Shown here piece by piece: positions 35,641 through 47,668 of a stretch of DNA of 64,000 nt. The position numbers and the translations under genes were made by a program. Source of the DNA: Solanum dulcamara (taxonomy: Eukaryota > Streptophyta > Magnoliopsida > Solanales > Solanaceae); NCBI RefSeq assembly GCF_947179165.1, contig NC_077245.1, positions 27,166,240 through 27,230,239 of the forward strand. The letters run 5' to 3'. Position 1 is the stretch's first letter. The number at the start of each line of letters is the position of its first letter. A model generated the notes under the pieces. That model saw only the letters and a program-made list of their open reading frames with translations, searched no databases and was not told the origin of the DNA.

Positions 35641-36522
35641 CTCATCTGCCCATAGGAACTTTGCCTTTTTTTGAGATAAGTTTTTCATAAGAGATGAGAT
35701 AGTAGAGAACCCTTCAACGAACCTTCTATAGTACCCAGCTAGACCTAAGAAGATACAAATATCTGAAGTAAATAATGTTCTAGGCCAATTCTTGACCACC
35801 TCAATTTTCTTAGGATCAACCTTGATCCCATCATTGGAAACTATGTGACCAAGAAATGCCACTTCTTTCAAGAAAAATTCAAATTTACTAAATTTTGCAA
35901 ATAATTGCCTATCCCTCAAGGTTTGAAGCACAACACTCAAATGATTCTTATCATCAATAAAGACTACCACAAATATATCAAGGTAGGGTTTGAACACCCT
36001 ATTCATTAAGTCCGTGAACACCGCCGTCATATTCGTCCACCGAAATGACATTACTACAAACTCAAAGTGACCATACCTTGTTCAAAATGCTGTCTTGGAA
36101 ATATCATACTCTCTTACCCTTAGTTGATGATAGCCGGATTGAAGATCCATCATAGAGAAATGACTTTTCTCTTGTAATTGATCAAATAAATCATCTACCT
36201 AGGGATTGGGTATTTTCTTTTAATAGACACCTTATTCAATTGTCGGTAGTCTATGCACATCTGAAGCGACCCATCCTTTTTCCTTACAAACAGCATGGGT
36301 GTACCCCATGGTGAAATACTTGGCCTTATAAATCCTTTTCTCCAACAATTCCTTAATTGCTTGTTCAATATATTTAATTCTGTCGGGCCATTCGATAAGG
36401 AAGAATAAAGATAGGTTGGGTATCGAGGAGAAGATCAATAGAGAAATCAACTTCCCTTTTTGGAGGGACACTAGGAAGGTCATTTGGAAAGCATTGGGAA
36501 AATCATTGACTACACGGACCAA
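35635..36522 (-). pseudogene. gypsy reverse transcriptase
   Basis: The N-terminal frame (36232-36522) includes [15 protein letters not shown] and a degraded SPWGTPVLFV..KDGSLRMCIDYR region. After a break at 36052-36231 the frame 35635-36051 gives [37 protein letters not shown], in which the FIDD active site is kept but the following IL.YS is changed. It continues with [33 protein letters not shown] and [16 protein letters not shown]. The three catalytic Asp region is only partly intact. Confidence 0.92.
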
Positions 36523-36733
36523 CTCAAGAGGAGGATTTTAGAAGTCAACATCCTTAACCCTCACAATGTGGTAAATGCAACCCTTACCAATAAATTTTCG
36601 GGGCCTTAAGACAAGAAATGAACCTACCCTTCACTACCGAATCATAACCCTTTCATTCAAGAATAGACTTATATGGGAATTGAAACTTGACTCAACGAGT
36701 CCTACAATATATAGAGGCACCAGATGCATGCAA

Positions 36734-36997
36734 TCAGTCCATACCAAGAATAACATAAAAGTCTACAATGTCAAGATCTATGAGATCAGAAGGAACAACT
36801 TTATGTAAGATAGACATGGAAAAACCCTTATAGACCTTTCTAACAACCCACTCACCAATGGGGGTAGAAACCAAATACAACTCTACTAAAATTTCGGGTA
36901 ACATATCAAACCTATTAGCTAGGAATGGAGTAACAAATGACAAATTTGCACCCAGATCTAATAATGCATACACATCAAAAGAAAATACCTTTAACAT
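36734..36997 (-). pseudogene. gypsy aspartic protease
   Basis: The strand reads VYALLDLGANLSFVTPFLA, where the catalytic D-S/T-G-A has become D-L-G-A, then VSTPIGEWVVRKVYKGF and DLDIVDFYVILGMD, the standard tail of gypsy protease. Loss of the Ser/Thr next to the catalytic Asp should abolish activity. Confidence 0.9.
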
Positions 36998-37030
36998 ACC
37001 AGTAACAACATTGGGTGCTTCCTCAACCTC

Positions 37031-38164
37031 TTATCTCCTATTCAAAACATAAAAGCAGTTGGTTTGTTGGCCACCTCCTTGAGCTTTTTGACCATGAACA
37101 ATTTGGCCTTGAGTCCTAACACCACCACCACCACCTATACAATACCTAGCATGGTGGTCCATCTTGCAACACTTGAAACATGCATTGGAGCCAATGAAGA
37201 ATTCCCTTTTACGAGTTCTACCACACTTCCTACAAGCGAGGAAAGCTTGAGCACCAACATTCTCTCTTGGAACCATCTAGTTAGCACCCTTGTCCTTATT
37301 GAACCTTGGAGGAGGAGCATTGGTGGAACCTTGACCCATGAATCATCACCTATTTTAGCCCTTTCCACTACCACTATAACCGGACCTTTGAGGATTGAAC
37401 CCTTCACCATCAACTCTAGCCTTTTTGAACCCTCTTGAACTTTTCATTAACTTCTCATCCTTGATTTGTTCCGCATATGCCATAATAGGGATATGTCCAT
37501 TTATTTGATCAACATGGCCTTCTTTCACTCTTTGGATACCAAGCTAGAAACGCTGGAAATGAACTTGCTTATCCTTTCCCTTAAATCAAAGACCATAAGA
37601 TCAGCATACATAGATAATTTGGTGAATTTGAGGAAATACTCCCTCACACTCATACTCCCTTGATGAAGATTTATAAACTCTTGGATCCTTTCCTCCCTTA
37701 GAACCAAGGGGAATAAGCAGTCTACGAAGGCAACTTTGAGCTCTTCCCATTCGATAAGCTCCATATCTTCACCCCTATTGACATCCCATTATTCATTACA
37801 AACCCTTGACACACCCTTGAGATGACAGGATACTAGCGTGTCCTTTCAAGTAGAGGCATACCCATGATGGAAATAGTCCGTTATACCTCATCAATAAACT
37901 CCATAGGGTCCTCATCTACTTTGGAACCATCAAACTTGGGTGGATTCATTCTCTTGATATCTCCAATCCTAGAAGCTGGAGTAGGCACTTGAGGAGGATG
38001 AGGAATAATGCCTTGGTTGGCTCCGGCTTGAGCCAACAATGTGAAGATATTTGGAATTCTATATGGGACACTCCCTCTTCTTGATGTGGAGCTTCGGGGA
38101 CTGGAGCAGCTTGGTCCTCATTATCGAACCTAGATATAGGTGGAGGTACTCTTCTTGGAGGCAT
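37031..38164 (-). pseudogene. gypsy gag with CCHC-type knuckle
   Basis: Gag opens at 38164 with MPPRRVPPPISRFDNEDQ, a common start in Solanaceae gypsy elements. The core domain (37525-37764) shows WEELKVAFVDCLFPLVLREERIQEFINLHQGSMSVREYFLKFTKLSMYA. The knuckle region (37031-37276) has CRKCGRTRKREF and then CFKCCKMDHHARYC, a CCHC motif whose central Gly is Met-Asp altered. Stretches between are in other frames. The start lies about 200 nt inside the primer site. Confidence 0.88.
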
Positions 38165-38360
38165 GATCTAGAAGACACAAAATGATGTGTTAGTTAGAGG
38201 AAGTCTTAGGACACTCTAGGGCACGTATGAATTTTAAAGAAGTAAAAACTTTCCTAAACGTCTCATAGTATTATATTCATAGATGTGGCACACTTTACAA
38301 TTATAAATAAGACCCTATTTGGTGCAGTATGTTGGACTTCGAGAACCATTCAAAACCTCG

Positions 38361-38373
38361 AGCTCTAATACCA
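38361..38373 (-). other. primer-binding site of gypsy element
   Basis: The minus strand reads TGGTATTAGAGCT, an initiator-Met tRNA site with two changes, four bases inside the 5' LTR. Confidence 0.85.
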
Positions 38374-38377
38374 TATT

Positions 38378-39937
38378 TGTCACTACCCAAGCCTAGGACC
38401 TAGACGTGGCAAGGCAAATAAGACACATGGAGGTACCTCATTCAAGCCTCTTAGCATTCATTTAACTTTTCATAGGGAATGACATTCAATAATTAGCAGA
38501 AGAAAAATGGATAATGGGACTAAGGGAAACAACATAGAATAGGAGTCATTTACAACATCAAACATCATCTATTTGTCCAACAATACCTCTACAACTTTAG
38601 ACTTGGCGGGGGCTAAGACATGTCATAAACTAGAAAAGGAAATAGGATATTTTCCCAAAACATGAGAACTCACCAAGGTAGTAGCCTTCAATGATCAAAC
38701 TAGCCACGAGAAGGTGAATATGGAGCAACGCCGATCTCCAAATAGTTATATCATGTAGGCAATTAGGTATGTGTTAGTACCTTGAATGTACTAAGTATGT
38801 AGGCATACATGAACATTTAAGGAACAATTGAACATTTGTGTAATATGAAACATAGTGCAATGCATGCATAATCAATCATGTACATAGCATTTTGAACATT
38901 CATTTTATGGAAAGATGACCATAACCCATATTTAAGATCGTGCAAGCTATTACATGTAATCCAACATAACTCCCTATGGTGGCACGAGGAGACTACTTTC
39001 TGGGTAGAACTCTGTCAACTTCCTTCATTTCTTCAACTTTAACTTTAAAGGCTATATGATGATCTACTAGCCTAACCCTACAAGGGCTCCTATGTTAGAG
39101 AATAGTTAATGAGACAAGGGGTTTCTACTAGGATTCCTTTACCGAATTGCACATCTATTCCCTATTTGGTGCTAAGTCATTCCCACAGAATAGTTCATAT
39201 AACAAGAACATAATCATATACATAGCTTTAAATCATCAAACATCATTCGGTAGAATAGCGCATTAAAACCTTTCTTTGATTCAAATATGTGAGAATTGTC
39301 CTTATCACATAAAGAATCCTTCATTCATATCATTTCATCGTTCTTTCATTTCATAAGACTCCCTTTTCATTATAGACATTTCTTTCATAAACATTCATTT
39401 TGGAGTCAAAACTTTCAATTCAAACTTCATTGAAACATAGTGAAACTAGGTGGGTTCTATTAATGATAGCATGCATGAGAGTAATGTAATGCATGAATGA
39501 AACAAACTTGAGACAACCCGCTAATTCACTTTAAAACCCCTTTTTCATGCCTCCATATAGGATCTTCGATAAATCAACCATCTCATGAAATTAAGAGTCA
39601 ATATAAGCTAAGATAGGTAGATAAACTTTAATTATTCATGAATATATACATATGAAATTATAATGTGAAAACCCATAAACTTCCCCATTTGAAATGAGTT
39701 ATTAGGTTTAGAAAATACATGGGATCCATGGGTGGAAGAATCCATGAATGAGATCCACATACCTTGGGAAAACAAATCCCTAATGTAAACTTGAAAAGAA
39801 ATGGAGACTTGATCTTTTTGGAATAAAACCCTAGCTATAGAAAATGAAACCCTTGGGAGAACTTGAAAAGAGAGAATCTTATTTTAGAGACTAAGTGCTA
39901 GAATGAGGAATTGGAATGGCTTAGGGTCCTTCGATAG
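38378..39937 (-). repeat. gypsy 5' LTR, truncated
   Basis: Matches 31249-32770 of the partner LTR. It breaks off in the CTTAGGGTCCTT region at about 39937. The U3 part with the palindromic cluster is missing here. Confidence 0.88.
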
Positions 39938-41625
39938 TGTCACGATCCAATTTCGCAGGTCATGATGGTGTCTACTATGACCCACCAGTATCCAAGCCAA
40001 CCCATATCCCAGAACTATAAGTAATGGGATGTCAGGATAGAAGACCAGCAATTCACACTAAAAATATAGCGAAATAATAGGAGTATACATGAACGGGTGG
40101 ATGAAACTTAATATATACAAATAAAAAAAACCCTCCTAGAACCTTGAAGTCACATGTACAGAGCTACTACTAAAAAGAGTACAAGTCCCAAAAGTGAACC
40201 ACGAAAACAGAGCTGTCTCAAAGATTAACATATAGGCAAAATGTATATACAAAGGGAGACAGGTACATTTAGGATGCAATGTGCTCACCATTGCCTCTGA
40301 TTATGACTGCAGTTGGCTTGAATCAATGTCGTTATCTAGTACTCAAACCTGCATCACGAAAACAGATGAAGAGTGTAGTTTGAGTATCAAAACAACAAGT
40401 ACCAAGTAGGCATCATAGGCCAACTAAGCAAGATAAGCGAAAGTAAATTGAAGTGCGAGTAAATGATCACAACCAAAGATAGGGAAAGAAATAAATGTAG
40501 ATATGTCCACTAGCATACTTAACAAACAAGAAAGAATTTAACTAAATTCGTCCATCTCCCATAATCCTAATGGGTACACTTTTGCACAAGGTAACCACCT
40601 GCACGGACTACCATAAGCCGGAAAGGTGTTGGAATAGCTTAAGTTAAATGAATGGATCCCAAAGCATTCCAATAATATCACCATTTCTGGACTTAAATAG
40701 AACCATTATCAAATTTTAATACCTCAACCTAAAGCTGAGAGTAGATGAAGACTTGAATCAAAGATTCATCAAGGAATTAGGAATTGAACCACGAGTAAGC
40801 TGGACCACAAACTTCTACCGGATAACTGTAGCTAATGAGTCAACACAAGTAAGCTATTTGTCTATGTTTGCAATGTTCAAAGTTCTACGCCAAGTATAAC
40901 CCTTCATTGCAAATGTGATAGACCATCCGCTAATCAAAGAGTCGAGCCCAACTTTCTGCAAATGCGGGAAGTTGGTCCATGAAAGCGAGGGTCAACTGCC
41001 ATACTCTCTGCAAACGCGGCTTTGAGCCCATGAATATGATAACAACAATACATAGTGTCTACAGTCGTTCTCTTAAGCCTACAAACGCGAAGGGAAAATT
41101 GGAGATGCACCAGATTATGTGCATCAACTCATTCACCAAGATAGAAATTTCTCCAATGGGGTATTCAGAGTTTCCTTGAAACCTTGTGATTGCAAAAAAA
41201 AACTATGCTATCCTACCAAATTCGATATTTTGGACTCAACGGAGATGTTACTTCCTACCGATCTTTTTTTTAAAAAGTGGTTCCACACCCAAACTCTATT
41301 TTAGTCAACTTCTACAAGGTAGCTCGAAATGATCCTGGAAGTCTCGGGATCTGTATGAAAGATTTTTCTAGAACAAACTCAATATTTTGAATTTAAAGAA
41401 ACTATTAGAATTGCATATTTAATTCGTTTACTTGCAGTTTTTATAAAAGTCAACCGCTCAAACTTCAAGAGCTAGAAAATGCAAAAACTTACACCAAATT
41501 TAAATGAACGACCAGGTGACTGAACTGTCAGTTTTAGCAAGTCATAAATGAATTGGAGTCACTACAAGAAAGCTCTAAATGCTTGAATTACCAGAAATAG
41601 AGGAAATGACCAGGAGCCCATTACA
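39938..41625 (-). mobile_element. probable solo LTR of a third gypsy family
   Basis: On the + strand it starts TGTCACGATCCAATTTCGCA and ends CCCATTACA, so on the minus strand it has TGTAATGGG...GATCGTGACA, proper LTR ends. It is 1688 bp. Flanking GATAG and GATAC agree at four of five bases, a possible decayed duplication. However, the left flank (gypsy LTR) does not resume on the right, so later rearrangement must have occurred, or the match is chance. Its first ~550 bp recur inverted at 42490-43000. Confidence 0.6.
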
Positions 41626-41629
41626 GATA

Positions 41630-42122
41630 CAAATAACAAAATATATGGGATTGAATTTATTCTCTCTAATTTTACTTATATATATTCTCTCTTGTATCAC
41701 TCGTATTCGGTCACTCTAATTTCATTTATATTTCTGCATGCCTTAAGGTTTTATCAAAAAATGCATTCCGGGTGTAGACAACTATTCAAATAACAAACAA
41801 AAGAAAAGGAATTGGATTCATTCACTTTTGTATCACTTGTATTTTATTGTTCTAATTTCGCTCATATTCATTTTCTCTAATTTTTCTTTTGTCCATTCGC
41901 CTGTATTATATCAATTATTACTAGTCTGTATTAATTTTATTCATTCACCGCTAGTGTATCAATTGTTATAAATTAGTATCACTTGTATTCATTTTCTCTA
42001 ATGATTGTATAAACCCATGCAATCTGATGGACACATCACAATAAGTTGTATGAGTTCACCCAATTGCACTTGGTAAACTAAAGGCGAAATACAGAAATAT
42101 ATAGGTGAAAAAAGGATGTGTA
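41630..42122 (+). repeat. dispersed repeat, unknown class (copy 1)
   Basis: About 490 bp closely similar to 61611-62095 in the same orientation, from AACAAAATATATGGGATTG to ACTAAAGGCGAAATACA. It is AT-rich and internally repetitive, built of units around TATCACTTGTATTCATT and TCTAATTTCACTTATATTC. No coding potential, inverted ends or tRNA-like promoter were seen. Confidence 0.75.
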
Positions 42123-42420
42123 CAATTCGAGAACTTGAAAATAAACTCTGCAATATCTCTCTTCATCCCATTCCACCAATAGACTTTCCTCAAGTGGAGG
42201 TACATCTTTGTAAAGCCTGGATGAATTGAATATCTGAAGCTATGGGCCTCTTCCATATTTCCGTCTTGAAGACCATCAACACTAGAAACACATAACATGA
42301 CTTAATATCTCAACACTCCATCTTCCCCTTTGGCGAAAGTCATTGCTTTCTCCTTATGAACATCATCTTTCAATTGGAGAAGAATAGGATCTTGATCTTG
42401 CTTTTCCTTTATTCGATAAC
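42123..42420 (-). pseudogene. gypsy RNase H-integrase junction fragment
   Basis: The minus strand reads IKEKQDQDPILLQLKDDVHK, then FAKGEDGVLRY, then after a stop LCVSSVDGLQDGNMEEAHSF, YSIHPGFTKMYLHLRKVYWW and MKRDIAEFIFKFSNC. This is the linker and HHCC zinc finger of a gypsy integrase, of a lineage different from 34489-35019. It ends where the dispersed repeat begins, so only about 100 codons survive. Confidence 0.85.
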
Positions 42421-42489
42421 CATGAAGACTTATCCCTATCTCCTTTACTTTTCGTTGACTTCTGTTTTTTTTTCTAGATTCTATCTTTT

Positions 42490-42807
42490 TCTATTGCCAT
42501 TATTTTTCAAGATCAGTCGGGATATGATGCCTACTAAGTACCTGTTGTTTTGATATTCATACTACACTCTGCATCTATTTTTGTGATGCAAGTCCGAGCA
42601 CCAGTAACCTGTGCTTATTCGGGCCAATTATAGTCTTCATCGAAGGCGAGGGTGAGCACTTGGCATTTTCAAATCTACCTTTCTCCATCTGTAAATAGTT
42701 GACTATTCTTTTATTTTTTTTAGACAAGTCTTGTTTTCATGATCCACTTTTGGGACTTGTATCTACTTTGTGGTAGCTCTGAACTTATGACTTCCATATT
42801 CCGGGAG

Positions 42808-42860
<53 letters not shown>

Positions 42861-43000
42861 CTTGCTTTTGCTCATTCTGTTTGTAAATTTTGTTATTTTC
42901 TTAAGTTTTCTTTAGTTTATACCCTTAATTCAATTACTCATCGTTCTGGGATATGAGTTGACTTACATACTGGTGAAATTATAGTAGGTGTCATCATAAC
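42490..43000 (+). repeat. inverted partial LTR, partner of 39938-40490
   Basis: Its reverse complement aligns with the start of the LTR at 39938: shared strings include CATATCCCAGAAC, ACAAGTCCCAAAAGTG, GTGCTCACC and ATCAAAACAACA. It is interrupted by a TA microsatellite. The pair therefore lies head to head about 2 kb apart. Confidence 0.7.
42810..42857. repeat. (TA)n microsatellite, ~24 units
   Basis: Uninterrupted TA run of about 48 bp inside the inverted LTR piece. Likely to vary in length between accessions. Confidence 0.95.
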
Positions 43001-44420
43001 TCAAGAAATCGTATTGTGACAGTATCTAAATGAATGAGTAAATTAAGATAAGTTAATATATTTTATTAATTAGTGCATTTACATCTTTTTTTCATTTTGA
43101 TTTTTTTCTTATTCACGTACATGCATTCTGTTTTTTCTATTCATAACAAGATCACTTTTAAATATCATTCGACTTTTCTAAAATAACTACTTGTCTTTGA
43201 CTAATTCATAAAGAGAAGAGCAAGTTCATTGAGATAATAGTTTATATCAAGATACTTATTTCTGTAATCTCAAAAAATTCAAATATTGAGAGTTACAAAA
43301 AAAATAAGATAAGTGAGTACAAAAAGGAGATTTGATTTGTGTGAGGAATTTTCAAATTTATAATCTAAAAGATTGATGAGGTGATCATGACTAGTTGATG
43401 ATGTTAGCATGAAATCAAGTCCAAGAAATAAATAGTGAAATCTACTAGTAACTTTTTGTGTTAGGAAATTTATACAAATTAATTAGTTAATTATCGAATT
43501 GTGCAAAAGTCATATTTAGTAGAATTCACTTCTACTTCTTTGTTTTTGATTTAAGTGAGGTCATTCAATGAAAATTTCTTCTTCTTCTTCTTTTGTGCAA
43601 AAATTGTTTCTTTGTCAACTAAATTCATATTTAAACCAAAATTCATTCATTGTCTTGTTCCCCCTTGATAATATGCATTGCTTAATCTTCTCTTATTTGA
43701 CTTTGCCTATGTATAAAACAAACCTATTTTGCATCAATCTTAAACAAATGTTACACTAAAAAATTAAAAATCACTTACATAACTCATCACTAATTTTTCG
43801 TTAACTAGCATATAACTAACATAATTATTGCTTATTCATTGTTAAATAAGATTAAAGACAAATTTTTTCTTCTTTTGAGAAAAGTTATCCATTAACAATT
43901 CTTGTTACATTTGTATAGTGGTGAGACCAATTATATAAGTTCATATTGTTTATATATGCCGTTTCTCCATTTGAGTTAAGTCTCTTTTTAATATTTGAAA
44001 TTTTTAGTTCTCATACACTAGAAATTCTTTACATTTCCTAAATGATGATATAAGTCTCTGCCAAGACTAAAAGACCTTGCTTTAATCCACCTTTTTAAAA
44101 TTAATTAGCCTCCACTGAATTAAGAAATGAAGGAAATTTCTAGGAATAAAATTGAAGTATCTCATAATGAAAGTTTTTTTAATTGATGAAAATTCTCCAA
44201 TGACTTTAGGAATTAAAGGCATAAAAAGCAAAAAAATAATCATTTCTACACTATACAAGAAGTATAAATGAAAATTTTTAAAGAGAAAAAGAGTAATTTG
44301 AATTAATTGATTAATAATGAAGTTCTTTAATTTTTAAAGAAAATCTTAATTTTAATCTTGTCTATTTTCTATCACTAATTTCAGGTCAACTTAAATTTTT
44401 TGTTTCCTTGTGTTGTCTCT
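43001..44420. other. AT-rich spacer upstream of LEUNIG-like fragment
   Basis: No coding frame or transposon structure is recognised. A short (TTC)n run lies at about 43573-43592. Because it directly precedes the LEUNIG-like first exon it may retain the former promoter region. Confidence 0.4.
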
Positions 44421-44430
44421 TCTATAAATT
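44420..44430 (+). promoter_or_regulatory. TATA-like box of LEUNIG-like fragment
   Basis: TCTATAAATTATC lies about 120 bp before the presumed ATG at 44543. A pyrimidine-rich CTTC/TTCC leader, typical of plant 5' UTRs, lies between. Confidence 0.5.
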
Positions 44431-46534
44431 ATCTTCACTTCATTTCCTCCTTCTTCATAGTATCTCAATTTCCTTCTCTATTCCTTCTGGGTATTCTGTC
44501 TTCTTTTTTTCCCTTTTTGAAGTGAGATTTAGTTTAGAGATCATGGATTCATGGGATGCTCAAGCAATGTGAGTTTATAGGTGAATATTATTTGTTTAAT
44601 TATTTTTTATGTTTTTTTCTCCTTTTATGTTCTCATATTTTTTAACAATATTTTTATGACGCTTTTGTGATATATATTCTTTTCGCGTTTATGTTCTCAT
44701 AATTTTAGGCTTGAATGATTACTAATCAAAGAAATTTATGTAAAACATGGTTATTTTGGAAAAGAAATTTTTAGAAATTCTTTTTTGGCAGTGTTTGGAT
44801 GACTTTTGAATGGGTAGAAGTAGGGAAAAGTACAAGGTTTTGTTGAAACAAGTGATATGACATTATCGTAGAATAGAAGAAAGTGGTTTTTCACTCGAGG
44901 GTTTAAAGGAAAAGATTGGGATATATTTGAACAATTTTAATTAGGTCAGACCCGATAAATGGATTGGATTAAAACTTGTTCAATTTTTTAGGGTAAATTG
45001 ATTTTTTAGGTCACATACCATTTTTTTGATTTTATATTCTTTTTACGAGAAATCTTATTTTTACAAATAACATATTTTCTACTTATTTGTAACTGACGAG
45101 GAAATTCTAATTTCCCTTTTTTGCTTAGGTTCAATCTCTGACAAAAAATAATTGGCATGTCGAATTAGGTACAAATAATAAGTCGTATATCTAGTTAGTC
45201 GTTGAGTATTCTTTGTCTCTTTACTTTTTAGTTTATATTTTAATCACGAAATCAAGCTATTAAATACTTTTTCTTTCATTTATCGTGAATAATCAAATAA
45301 ACCAAATTAACAATATACTTTTGAAACTTTTATAATGTTTAGATATACATTGTTATAAGTAATTTAGGCCACAAAACTAATCTAAATTGGACGAAATTTC
45401 TAGATATGCAACTTGGATAATGGCCAAAACGATCTCTAAATGAATATAAATCAAATCCAATATGTTCAAATAAGGTTAGATGAATTTTAATAGTAATAAA
45501 GTGGGGAAATGTCACTTATCTCTATATAATCCTAAATGGAGGAACTTTGCCTCTTATTAAATTATTGGTTTCATCCAGCTTTGCGCTCCTTCCCCATATG
45601 GAGTTCGGAACCCAAAGACAATCGTTGAATTTGATATATTTTATTTGAGTCAAGTTTCTATTAAAAATATTTTTGTACCTTCAGAAGGTAAGGTGAGAGT
45701 GTGTTCACATCAATTTCTCCAAATTTCATTTGTGAAATTACACTAAATATGTTATTATTGTTATGGTAAAATATATCAAATTTTAGTCAAAAACTTAAAA
45801 AGTAAATATGAGTAACTCTATTTTTCTCAAATAGTTTTGAGTTTTGACACTTAAAAGAACAGTTATTTACCAAAGAGTTCAATTAATGGAGGAAATACAA
45901 CAGAATTCTTTAGTTCCAAGGACATGAATAGACACAGAAGTTTAATCAAGGATACAGTTGACCAATTTAATACACTAGAGGGGCGAATTTGAACGATTTT
46001 TATTCTCAATCCCAAATTATGTGACATTATTTGAATTTCAAAAATCAATCTAATTTAATCTAATCTTTTATATACTTTTAAATATCTATGTTATCATTTT
46101 TTATCATTTATATAATACTTTGTAATTAGTTTTTAAATATATAAATTTTATTCTAAAAAACTGTAAGACTTTATGTTTGAATTCGTGATTAAAGTTTGGT
46201 AGATTAAATCACAAAATTTCAATTTTGTAAAGTAAATTGAGACAGAGTGGGACATAGTGAATAATAAAATAGATTATAATTCTCTATTGAAAATTTCAGG
46301 CTCGACGAGTACATCTATAATTACTCTAAGAAGGGGTGACATATGACTGTCGAGATACTCACCGCCAAAGCTGATGTTGTAAATTCCACAAATGTTGGTG
46401 AGTCTTTATTTAAATATATGGCAGATGTGAACTCAAGATTATGCTTTACTCATGATTATTTTTAATTTAAAGTTGACTTCATTTGACCTATAACTTATGT
46501 AAAGCCATGAAATTAAATATTAATTCTTGGATTA

Positions 46535-46632
46535 GGGTAGACTGCCTAGGTAACACCCCCTTGGGCTACAGGCTTTTCCTGGACTTTGGGTGAATGAATG
46601 CATGATGATTTGTACGTCGAACTATCCTTTTA
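46535..46632 (+). mobile_element. AU-like SINE relic (copy 1)
   Basis: The order GGGTAGACTGCCTAGG, CCCTTGGGC, TTCCTGGACTTTG and a final CTATCCTTTTATTG follows the angiosperm AU SINE consensus (GTAAGGCTGCGTAC, CCCTTGTGGTC, TTCCCCGGACCCTG, GGGCTGCCCTTTT) with many changes. Confidence 0.45.
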
Positions 46633-46910
46633 TTGATAATCATGTTACTTTTAAGAATTTGTTATTACCTTGATTTCATATTTAATTGAGATAATGGTAA
46701 CAACTAAACTATCACATTTTTGCGAGTTTGACATCCAAATTATTAGTTTTTATCTTTTTCCTACATGAACTATTACAATCTATGTATTAAAACACACCTT
46801 AACTATCAATTGTTTCCTTGTCCTCCTTGAACAATGGTGATAGTTTAAACTTGTGTTCGTGTGACCTATAACTCATGGGTAGCTATGAATTAGTCATTGA
46901 TTCTTGGGTG

Positions 46911-47014
46911 AAGGTAGGCTTCCAAGGTCACATTCCCTTGAGTTGTGGGCTATGGGTCTTTATCAGACTTTGGGTGAATAGAGGATGCTTCATGTGTCAG
47001 GATACCCTTTTATT
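46911..47014 (+). mobile_element. AU-like SINE relic (copy 2)
   Basis: Same blocks as copy 1 in the second tandem unit (AAGGTAGGCTTCCAAGG, CCCTTGAG, CAGACTTTGGGTGAAT, GATACCCTTTTATTG). Copied by the local duplication rather than by a second insertion. Confidence 0.45.
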
Positions 47015-47060
47015 GATGATACTAATATTATAACTTTGTTATTCTTTTATTTTTGATAAT

Positions 47061-47317
47061 GGTAGAAACAATATTTGAATGGTAACTTTTTCATGAGTTT
47101 CACACCTTAATTATTAGCTATTTCCTTTTTCAATCTGAACTATCACCATGGTTCAGGTAAGAAAAAAAGGAACAACAGATAGTTGAGGTACATTTTACTT
47201 AATAGTTGAGGTGTGTTTTAATGTTTAGATGATGGCAGTTCATATACAAAAAGGGAGAACAACTGATAATTAGGGTATAAAACTTGTGAAAAAGTGATAG
47301 TTTGAGTGTGTTTCACC
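47061..47317. mobile_element. MITE with ~100-bp terminal inverted repeats
   Basis: The ends GGTAGAAACA... and ...TGTTTCACC are inverted, and pairing extends through ACTTTTTCATGAGTTT / AACTTGTGAAAAAGT and further. It is 257 bp with little loop, so it can fold back almost entirely. A partial relative lies at 46690-46850. The target duplication is unclear (TAAT on the left, ATTA on the right). Confidence 0.7.
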
Positions 47318-47668
47318 ATTAACTCTTCTAATTTTTATATGGTGTTTAACATAATATATGGATATATAACTTTGGTAAAAAAATATCAAAAACAATTTAA
47401 AAATAAAAAAACCTACCCATATCAATTGAATGATGGATAAGGGCATCCTTTGATGTTTTTAGTGCACTTATCTAAGGTCAATTTTTATCATTAGTGTGTT
47501 TCATATTTAAAAAATTGTATTAACTGCTATTCTTTATTTTGGAGGATGTGCACCACATACTGTCTGCTCATTTTATTTGTGGTGATGTGTTAATGTACAA
47601 TTATTTAATTTCTGCAATTTGTTTTAGCTATCAAATCTCTCGAGGAATTGCTAATTGAGTTGTGTGAT

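Larger units (their letters stand above)
31249..39937 (-). mobile_element. Ty3/gypsy element, nearly complete, minus strand
   Basis: The order from the right is LTR, primer site, gag, protease, RT, RNase H, integrase, polypurine tract, LTR. That order (integrase last) is diagnostic of Ty3/gypsy. All domains are recognisable, each in several frames. The right LTR is incomplete: it stops at about 39937, where a different LTR begins, and the missing ~630 bp do not resume. Gag opening with MPPRR and a short chromodomain-like tail after integrase suggest a Tekay-type chromovirus, but this is inference. Confidence 0.92.
46485..47240 (+). repeat. 378-bp tandem duplication in intron 2
   Basis: Units start at 46485 and 46863, at the shared string GACCTATAAC. 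Each carries an AU-like SINE relic followed by MITE-like sequence. They are considerably diverged, so the duplication is old. Confidence 0.65.
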
